The notes beneath the pieces were generated by a model. That model saw nothing but the letters and a program-made list of their open reading frames with translations, did not search any database and was not told where the DNA came from. The position numbers and the translations under genes are program-made. A stretch of DNA of 64,000 nucleotides from Campanula takesimana (Eukaryota; Streptophyta; Magnoliopsida; Asterales; Campanulaceae), in contig JAOWBW010002219.1 in NCBI GenBank assembly GCA_026119855.1, positions 1-64,000 on the forward strand, in the 5' to 3' direction. The first letter of the stretch is position 1. Every line of letters starts with the position of its first letter. Positions 56,484 through 64,000 of this stretch are shown in pieces.

Positions 56484-57543
56484 GGGGAAATGATAATTTA
56501 GGGTCCAAAGTTTGGGGGGTGTGTGCCAATAGGGGTATGATGTATCAATTTTGTCAATTTAGGGTCCAAAGTTGCAAAAGTTGTGCAGGTTAGGGTTTTT
56601 TAATGATTTTGTTAACGGAATCCAGTTAAGTCACAAGTGTTTTGACATGAACTTAACTGGAGTTTGTTTTTATTATTTGCATGAGCATATTGTCATTTCA
56701 GATGTAGAAAATTAATAAAAAAAAATTGAAATATTAAATTTTACTTTCTTATATTAAATTAACTAATATTAAGACGTCATTTACCGAAAATATTTTTTCA
56801 AGAAATACAATAAAAATATTTTTTCATTAGAACCACTATAAAATAAAAAGTATAATTTTTAAAAAGGAAAAAGTGTAAAAAAAACTATATTCCAAAAAAA
56901 AAAAACCACTTTTTTTTTTAATTTTTACTTAAATCATAATTGAACTCAATACATAATCATTAATAGAAGCGCCTAGGAGACAAATCCTAAGGAGAGAAAA
57001 TCTTCTCTCTAACTTCTAGGGGAGGGGGATCGAACCCATTATAAAGAAGAAAGTGGGGATTTGGACAATTCTTTTTTTTTTTTTCCTGTGGTGGTGGTTA
57101 GTATTGTTTCATTATTAATATTAGTATTCCAATTATTATTTTATTTATAAAATTATTTTTTATTTTTATTATTAATTTTCCTTGTTTATAACTTCATTAT
57201 TTGCGGTTTAAAAAAAAACCACTTTAATTTTTTATTTGCTTATTGTTTTATTTATTATTATTTTTGAATTAATTAAAATTATTCGAAAATTTAATAATAA
57301 AAGTGAAAGAAAATTTAGGGTCCATTGTATAAGGGGTGTGTGAAATGACAGCTCAGGCGAACATCCAAAACTAACTTCAATTAAGTTTTTCTGTTACTTA
57401 ACTGGATTTTCTTTGCAACTTAGTCCAAAAACCCTTAATTGACTAACGTTGTTAAATTTGGACCCTAAATTGACAAAATTGATACATCAGACCCCTATTA
57501 GCACACACCCCCCAAATTTTGGACCCTAAATTGTCATTTCCCC
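56484..57543. mobile_element. Non-autonomous Mutator-like element with long TIRs
   Basis: GGGGAAATGATAATTTAGGG at the left, reverse complement of CCCTAAATTGTCATTTCCCC at the right. The TIRs are over 90 bases long (AGGGTCCAAAGTT, GTGTGTGCCAATAGGGG). Flanked by CTTTAATTG at 56475-56483 and 57544-57552, a 9-base target site as expected for Mutator-like transposons. No transposase; the AT-rich interior has no ORF. Confidence 0.88.
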
Positions 57544-58564
57544 CTTTAATTGTATGTATCCAAAAGTTTACTTTTTTTCAGCCATTAAAACCAAGCATTT
57601 TGGTTTCTCTTTGAAGACCAATAAAAGTGTAATAAACCTCGTAATTAAGTACCTGAAACTTGGGCCATAAATGCCGTTCTTAAAAACAAGCACTTTGGAG
57701 TTCTCTCAGCCTTAGTAAAACCGGCAACCATAGCATTTGGTCGGTCCATAAACCCATGAACACACAACGAACGGTTGGAGGACCTCGAAATTTGCACAAT
57801 AAACGCCTCGGTACTTGTATCACACAAAGAACGGGCATTAAGCAGAAAAATCCCACGATTGAAGAAGTAGGCAGCTGTGAGTCAAAAGGTCAACGATTAG
57901 AATACGTATTGTGATAAAGGAGGTGGCGCCGGAGGTGTATAGAGAGTCGTTGGTGGTGGTGGGCCGGTAATGATCTTACTGTTGCCGGAGAGATGGTCTG
58001 AGACGGAGGATGGTAAGGGACTCACCGGAGAAGAGGAAGGCTTGCGAGGGTAGAGAGAAATCGATCGAGAGAGAGAGCTGGCTAGGGTTTACAATTTGGG
58101 GAGAAAAGGGGCAAAAGACGTGGTATATAGGCGAGGGTAATTTTGCCATTTAAAATGTGTGAGGGATTTAATGGTAAAATGGATTTCAACCTAGGGACCC
58201 TAAGGTAGAATATGAAAATGTCTGTTTTTATTGGAAAATTTCACCTTCTATGAGGGACTTATCGGCAAATTCCACCTTCCATGAGGGATTTAGGGGTAAA
58301 ATGTCTGATTAATGCACATTGACTTATAATATATCTCTCTGTCTCATAATATATATCGCATTAACTTTTAAATATTTTTATAAAATGTTTTTTTATATAT
58401 ATTTTGAAATGCAATATTTATTATGGAACAAAGTTAATATATATGATATGCTTTAATCATGAATTATGACAATGTTGACAATTAAAATAAAATATTGAAA
58501 ATCCATTGGTCAGCAATTTACTATTTATAAGGCTTGATATATTTGTAGAAATAAGGTAGAATTA

Positions 58565-58652
58565 ATGACTTTAACATGTCATATGGCTTGTAATATCCAT
58601 GAGGGTGAGTGGGGAAGTGTTGAATCAGTCATATTCTGGGAGTATTTACATG
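58565..58652 (+). pseudogene. Truncated exon 1 of an MLP-like gene
   Basis: MTLTCHMACNIHEGEWGSVE, then SVIFWEYLHG before a GTATGT donor. CNIHEGEWGSV and the donor in the same phase as 52725 match exon 1 of the gene at 52539, but about 35 residues after the first codons are deleted and no exon 2 follows; a Copia LTR starts 84 bases on. IHEGEWG is nearer to typical MLPs than LHDGQFG of the intact gene, so it comes from another family member. Confidence 0.85.
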
Positions 58653-58736
58653 GTATGTTCTTACTTGAATTCTTTAAGATGAAACTCAACATTATTCATT
58701 TTTCATTATTCTTTCTTTTTTTATTGTCAAACTTAC

Positions 58737-59672
58737 GGTTAGTACAGATTGTGGTGTTACCACATGTGCTGACGAATGTCTGAATTATATTTGAACATTT
58801 TTTTCACAATATTATCTTATACAAATATTCAACATATTTTGCAAGAATGTCTTTTGTTGTTTCATATTTTGGGTTAAAACAAGGTGGAATGCTAGAAATA
58901 AGGAAGGAAGTTGAAGATAGTTGAAGTTACGCATAAATGGATAATTTATGCATAATGTGTGGAACAATGACAATTGAAAAACGTGGGAGATTGACTCATT
59001 CAACATCTGAGTATTAAGCAAGAAAGTACTAGACGTTTGAAACTTGAAGGTACAAGTGGGTGAAGTTAGAACTTGGGCTCCAAGAAGTGGTTCCTACAAA
59101 GGTGGGATTGTGATCCTTTTTGCCCCAAAAATAGGCGATCACTCTCTCCATTCTCTCCACCCACCAAACAAATTTCTCCAGCCATTTTGAAGTATTCCCC
59201 AATTCTTTTGAAAACTATAAATAGCAAGGATTGGGACAAAAATAAATTACAACACTTGAAGATCTAGAGTACACCCTTGCATAAGAAAAGATCATGCACT
59301 TCTTGGTTCGATAAGAATCCGTCCCCCCTACTCGTTTCCATTCTTTTAATCTCTGATTTCAAGTTTGTTTGGCTATGATAGAGTTTCGTGTATGATCTTC
59401 TTCGGTTCTTAGAGCAATTCTTGTAATAGCGATAGGAATCTTTCGGCCTTGTACAAATTATACATTATAATAGTTAAGGTATTGCGTTTTGAGGCACCCT
59501 TAAGATATATACATTTATATATCTTGAGAAAAATACTTCTCGTGTTTTTATTATCCTTCAAACTCTTTTGAAAAATTGTTTTTAACTCGAGTGTGTAAGT
59601 GTTGTCGGAAATGTTATCGTTGTACTGTCAACACCTTTGATGTCACTTTCTCTAAATCCAAGGCCATTGACA
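58737..59672 (+). repeat. 5' LTR of the non-autonomous Copia-like element
   Basis: GGTTAGTACAGATTGTGG to GGCCATTGACA. It lacks 28 bases (GCCAACAACGTCTCAGG...) present in the other LTR near 61748. TATA box ACTATAAATAG at about 59214. Confidence 0.85.
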
Positions 59673-59729
59673 TTTTCAATTCGCACCAGAGCTAAACACT
59701 TGACATACTAAGTGTTTTGTCCAGTTGTT

Positions 59730-60223
59730 ATGGCCTTGAATCTTGCTAATCTATATTTTGAGAGACTTTCAATTCTTTATGGCTCGAATTATGCTTCACT
59801 TAGGAATAGTGAGGAACGAGACCTAGAAAACATTAAAGAACATGATCAATCAGTCATGTTGACCATGGCTTGGGAGCACTCACAGTCGGATTCTGAAGGT
59901 GTTACGCATGGTGTTGTCCGGAGCGAGATAACACCTAGGCTAACACTCAGCAGGCATAATCCTTTTAAATTTTTGACGATTTTTGCTTTCATGGTTCAAT
60001 TAATGTTGATGCAGGAAGTCCAGATGAAGAGGATTTAAGCAAGGATGAGCTCATTGATGGATTAAAAGATCTCTACAAGGCGTTGTTCAAAGAATGGAAG
60101 AAAAAGAACAAGATGGTAGCGATCTTAACCAAGGAAAATCATGAGCTAAAATACTCTTTGACTCAGTTTGCGGTGAAATTCACAAAGTTGGATGTCGAAC
60201 TTGTCAAAGTCAGTCCAAGTTGA
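59730..60223 (+). pseudogene. Gag-like ORF of the non-autonomous element
   Basis: ATG at 59730 opens 103 codons (MALNLANLYFERLS) to 60038; a second frame (about 60009-60223) continues with EEDLSKDELIDGLKDLYKAL and KKKNKMVAILTKENHEL, the charged coiled-coil type found in SIRE-like Gag. The capsid core and zinc knuckles are not recognisable. Confidence 0.5.
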
Positions 60224-61714
60224 AGCTAGCTGAGACCACCTTCATAAAGCTCAACACGGGGTTCTTAATATTGGATGAAATACTCGACTTGATAATATTG
60301 GATGAAATGCTCGACTTGAGTAAGTCACTCAAAGGAGGTATTGAGTTCCAAGACTCTCTTGACAAAATAACTTCTACCATAATGAATGAAAATAATGAAA
60401 CATGTTTTGTAAAAGAGCATGAAAAGGTAAAAAGTAGTACATGACTATGATATCTTCAAAAGGTCTTCATCAAATCCTTTTAATTTTGGTAAACTAATTA
60501 GGTAAACTATATCCCTATAATTTAGGAGTTTAATTTCAATCTAACTCCATTCTTTATGAGATCCGTCTACCTATGCCGAATTACTCCATAGATTAGATTT
60601 TTTTTCCTTCTTTTTTTTTCTTTTTTTTTTTTTAAAAAAGGGGATACGGTCGGATATTTTGGTAAGGTGAGTGGTGTTTTGATTGAGTAAATCCTAACTA
60701 GCTAGGAAATAGGAGGAGTTGAGTGTTTGTAGGGAAAGGGTGAGACGAGTCAAAATTAAATATAACTCTATCTCTTCCTAATTTACTTCTTAAAACCTCC
60801 TTAAATATTTCCTTCCTCCCTCCTCAACCGTCATTTCCTTCTTTCTGTCCATAAACTCGCCTACTCCATCCACTTTCGTTCCTTTCTCATATGAAAATTT
60901 CATCAAAGGATTCCCAATCTAAAATCCCTTATGAGTCTATGGCTATGGAGTTGTCACCAAGTGCTGCCTCAAGGGTTGCCTCGCCAATGGACACATCCCT
61001 GGCGATAACACATTCGGCATCACCTAGAATGGCCTTTGTGGCAACCGGACCACCTCTACTCCGGTGACACAACTCCCTCCCGCCGTGGCTCCCTCCCAAT
61101 CTATAGCGACTACCATCAAGGAAAAGAAAAACAAGAGAAAAGTCTCATCTTCTTCTCACCAACCGACTTGCCAAGCTCCATCAAAGCGGACTTCAAGCCT
61201 GATGCATGTTCATATAGACTTGTAGGAATTCCTTACACATTATTCTTTATAAATAGGGGGAGTTGCTGCCACAAGTGATGTTCCGCGTGCTGCCACAAGT
61301 GTTGTTCTGCTTACACAAGTGCTGATCTAAGTGATGTTGCAGGTGTGCGGGCTAGCAATACTCAAACAAGTTTGGTAGTTGGTGTATTTTTATCCTTAGT
61401 TACTTTTAAAACAATGAGGATGTGTTTAATTTGATTAACACTAGTTGTTTTTGTTGGTTGGTTTAAGTGTTTAAAACTTTTATGGTTTTAATTTTGGTAC
61501 TTGGTTTGATTGGGTAGTTAGTTTTTAAAACTTGGATGTTTTTAAAAAATAGTATTTCTTAAACCATTGTTTCGGTTAAACTCCTTGATTAAGATTAAGG
61601 GGGAGTTAATATTTGTGTGGGAGATAATTTCTGTGTAAACTTTTTTGGACTAATAAATTCTTACAAGTACAAGCACTTGAGTGTTTGTGAAGAAATTACA
61701 AATAAGGGTGAGGT
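60224..61714 (+). other. Internal non-coding region of the non-autonomous element
   Basis: Poly-pyrimidine stretch at 60598-60640. A short ORF 60892-61068 (58 codons, Ser-rich) sits where SIRE elements have their third ORF, but no similarity is clear. Words like CACAAGTG(C/T)TG recur at 61270-61325 and in the LTR. Confidence 0.45.
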
Positions 61715-62677
61715 TGTTAGTGCAGATTGTGGTGTTACCACAAGTGCTGCCAACAACGTCTCAGGGTTATCAGACGAATGTCTGAATTATATTTGAACAT
61801 TTCTTTTCACAATATTATCTTGTACTAATATTCAACATATTTTGCAAGAATGTATTTTGTTGGTCCATATTTCATGTTGAAACAGGGTGGAATGCTAGAA
61901 ATAAGGAAGTAAGTTGAAGATAGTTGAAGTCTCGCATAAAGGGATAATTTATGCATAACTTGTGGAACAATGACAAGTGAAAAATGTGTGAGATTTACTC
62001 ATTCAACATCTGAGAATTGAGCAAGAAAGTACTAGACATTTGAAGCTTGAAGGTACAAGTGGGTGAAGCTAGAACTTGGGCTCCAAGAAGTGATTCCTAT
62101 AAAGGTGGGATTGTGATCCTTTTGCCCCATAAATAGGAAATCACTCTCTCCATCCACCAAACAAATTTCTCTAGAAATTTTGAAGTATTCCCCAAGTATT
62201 TTGAAGATAGGCAAGGTTGGGACAAAAGAAATTACAACACTTGAAGATCTAAAATCACACTTGAAGATCTAGAGCACACCCTTGCACAAGAAAATATCAT
62301 ACACTTCTTGGTTCGATAAGACTCCGTCCTCCCTACTCGTTTCCATTCTTGTAATCTCTGATTTAAAGTTTGTTTGGCTAGGATAGAGTTTCGTGTATGA
62401 TCTTCTTCGGTTCTTAGAGCATTTCTTGTAATAGCGATAGGAATCTTTCAGCCTTGTACGAATTATACATTATAATAGTAAAGGTCTTGCCTTTTGAGGC
62501 ACCCTCAAGATATTTACATTTATATATCTTGAGAAAAATAATTCTTGTGTTTTTATTCCGCTGCAAACTCTTTTGAAAAATTGTTTTCAACTCGGTTGTG
62601 TAAGTGTTGTCGGAAGTGTTATTGTTGTACTGGCAACACCATTAATAACACTTTCTTTAAATCCAAGGCCATTGACA
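61715..62677 (+). repeat. 3' LTR of the non-autonomous Copia-like element
   Basis: TGTTAGTGCAGATTGTGG to GGCCATTGACA, 963 bases. The TATA-containing segment of the 5' LTR is deleted here (TTTTGAAGATAGGC at about 62200). Confidence 0.85.
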
Positions 62678-62682
62678 TTTAT

Positions 62683-62986
62683 ATATGTATACTTGATATA
62701 CATATATATATATATTCCATCCGTCCCACCCGAATTAGGATTTTTGGGTTGGGCACGGGGATTAAGAAAAAAGTGTTAGTGGAGTAGGTGTTGTGAATAT
62801 GAAAAGTGAAGTAAGAGAGAGAAAGTGGGGTAGAGAATAATGAGTGGAAAGTTGTTGTGAGTGTGAATATGTGTCCCATTAAATAAAACATTTCCATTTT
62901 TGGGTTGTCCTAATTCGAATGGGACACCCAAAATGGAAATTTGTCCTAATTCAAGTGGGATGGAGGGAGTATATATGTATATATAT
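62683..62986. mobile_element. Stowaway-like MITE in AT microsatellite
   Basis: The MITE itself is 62715-62969: TTCCATCCGTCCCACCCGAA and TTCAAGTGGGATGGAGGGAG as ends, (TA)n on both sides. Confidence 0.82.
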
Positions 62987-64000
62987 TGTGGAGGCTTGTC
63001 TGGCTTGATATATTTTGGGTTTCCAAGTAACATGCGCAGCGGAAAATAGCATTTAAAATTTTATGAAACCCAAAGCCCATAGATCCATTCATATGATTAA
63101 ATCAAATACTTATAATATGAATACTAGAAAAACTAACCCTTGATGACTTTGAATTTGGTCTTTGATCTTGGTGGAGAAATTGAGGCTTTAATCACGAACA
63201 AGTAAGAACACAAACTTTGAAGATGATGAGCTTCACCCTCTAGCGGTATCCACACCTTGAACAAATATCAAGAACACTTGATCTTGGTTGCTAGACCAAA
63301 ATTGTGAAACACGTTTTCACAATTAATATGAACTATATGGAATATTATTTTGTGTATTATTTTGTTCTTCAATCTAGGATGTCTTAGAACAAAATAAAAC
63401 TCTCTCAAACTCTTTGGAGGCTTGCACAAAAGCTATGGTAGAGTTCTGGCCGAATTTGGCTGTTTATATACAAGTTAGACCTATTCCAAATAGGAAACTT
63501 GTGTCTAAACCCGTCCAAAATCTTTTTCCTAATTCAATCAGGAAATCTGTCCCGACTTACTGTGCGGCCACCCAAAACCAGGTGTGCGGTCGCCCAAACA
63601 TGTGCGGCCGCCCAGCCTGGTTTGTGCGGTCGCACACCAGCTCCAGACAGCCTTAATTTCCAATATAGTCCTTTTAAGATTCGTTCTATTGTGTGTGACC
63701 CTCTAGGATTATACTAAGTTGGCAATGGGTTCAAACATGAAAACATAAGATATGATTAGGCTCTAGCAAACCGTCATACCTACCCAAATAGTATAACTAG
63801 AAACAAGTTCGCATTCCTTTAGAATATGTCACAATCCCTTTGTCCACGATGTCATTGAACACAAGTCATGGTCAAACGGTCAACTTGTTTTTCTTCAATA
63901 CTTTCTCGATTCCGAATATGTTGATAATCCAAATGACATTGATCTAATCAATTCATTTGAGTCCGGCCGAACATTTTCATCAACATTATTCCTACGAGAG
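62987..64000 (-). repeat. Partial LTR, minus strand, running out of the window
   Basis: The plus strand starts TGTGGAGGCTTGTCTGG, so the minus-strand LTR ends CCTCCACA. ATGCGCAGCGGAAAATAGC (63031) is a block often seen in such LTR ends. A minus-strand TATA box TATATAAAC lies at 63470-63462 and GC-rich words at 63561-63643 upstream of it, in U3. No ORF is supported. Confidence 0.6.
63561..63643 (-). repeat. GC-rich TGCGGCCGC / TGCGGTCGC words in the last LTR
   Basis: Four words: TGTGCGGCCACCC, TGTGCGGTCGCCC, TGTGCGGCCGCCC and TGTGCGGTCGCACA, spaced about 20-25 bases, in two GGCC/GGTC pairs. Confidence 0.85.

Larger units (their letters stand above)
55571..58310. mobile_element. Probable TIR element carrying a nested Mutator-like element
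   Basis: Left end ACCAATAAGTCCCTCA, AAAAACGACTAATAAGGACAG and right end (reverse strand) CGATAAGTCCCTCA, AATAAAAACAGACATTTTC are similar and inverted. The exact ends and target site are unclear. The inside holds a CT microsatellite (55747-55805), CAGTTGTG-rich repeats (56005-56200), the nested element and a minus-strand stretch of 60 codons (57827-57645, DTSTEAFIVQISRSSNRSL) that might be a captured gene piece. Confidence 0.5.
58737..62677 (+). mobile_element. Non-autonomous Copia-like LTR retrotransposon
   Basis: Two direct LTRs (58737-59672 and 61715-62677) with about 2 kb between them, a gag-like ORF region and no pol. The 3' LTR is preceded by the purine tract AAGGGTGAGGT. The region after the 5' LTR (CGCACCAGAGCTAAACAC) is a degenerate initiator tRNA-Met type priming site. 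No target site duplication was found; the first bases of the 5' LTR are altered. Confidence 0.85.

Overview
The window is repeat-dominated nuclear DNA from a flowering plant, most likely a eudicot. The evidence is the mix of plant LTR retrotransposon lineages (Copia of SIRE and other types, Ty3/Gypsy of the Tat/Ogre lineage), the Stowaway, Tourist and Mutator-like MITEs, and two plant-specific gene families: an S-protein homologue and a major latex protein-like gene of the Bet v 1 fold. The sequence does not identify the family or species. There are no rRNA or tRNA genes and nothing bacterial.

Layout. 1-25160 is a nest of Tat-type Gypsy sequence and a SIRE-type Copia element. A SIRE copy (5' LTR 901-2364, gag, pol to 8184, an intron-containing third ORF 9073-12288) lies in Tat-like flank. 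The 3' LTR expected after it is missing; at about 12413 the sequence passes into Tat-type DNA with a TTGACC/GGTCAA palindrome array, a stand-alone gag ORF (14603-15283) and conserved hairpins. The first 900 bases recur almost unchanged at 17243-18144, followed by a solo SIRE LTR (18145-19590) with the same target site CAAAC. Then come 4.5 kb of tandem arrays built from short palindromes and hairpins, a polypurine tract and a Gypsy LTR (24077 to about 25160).

25160-31979 holds an AT microsatellite, an intact-looking S-protein homologue gene on the minus strand (25650-26063), the 5' part of a plus-strand Copia element (from 26423), a gag-protease-integrase fragment of another Copia element on the minus strand (28560-30143) and a Stowaway MITE.

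31980-44936 is a Tat-lineage Gypsy element: LTR, tRNA-Arg type primer binding site, gag, RT, two RNase H domains and integrase. It is broken by stops and frameshifts, is interrupted by an inverted solo LTR (38496-39705, target site GGATT), and is followed by minus-strand ORFs of the kind called antisense ORFs in this lineage. A 100-N assembly gap (44937-45036) cuts into the 3' LTR of a decayed minus-strand Copia element that runs to 50496.

50497-58700 is the most gene-like part. A major latex protein-like gene (52539-55123, three exons, 300 residues) encodes two fused Bet v 1-type domains; its upstream region is packed with MITEs. A nested pair of TIR elements (about 55571-58310) follows, then a truncated exon of the same gene family (58565-58652). 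58737-62677 is a short non-autonomous Copia-like element, and the window ends inside another minus-strand LTR (62987-64000).

One theme runs through the window: retroelements of different lineages carry short GC-rich palindromes, often as spaced pairs, in their LTRs, leaders and 3' UTRs. The words differ per family but the arrangement is alike. This is the observation I find least explained by known features.
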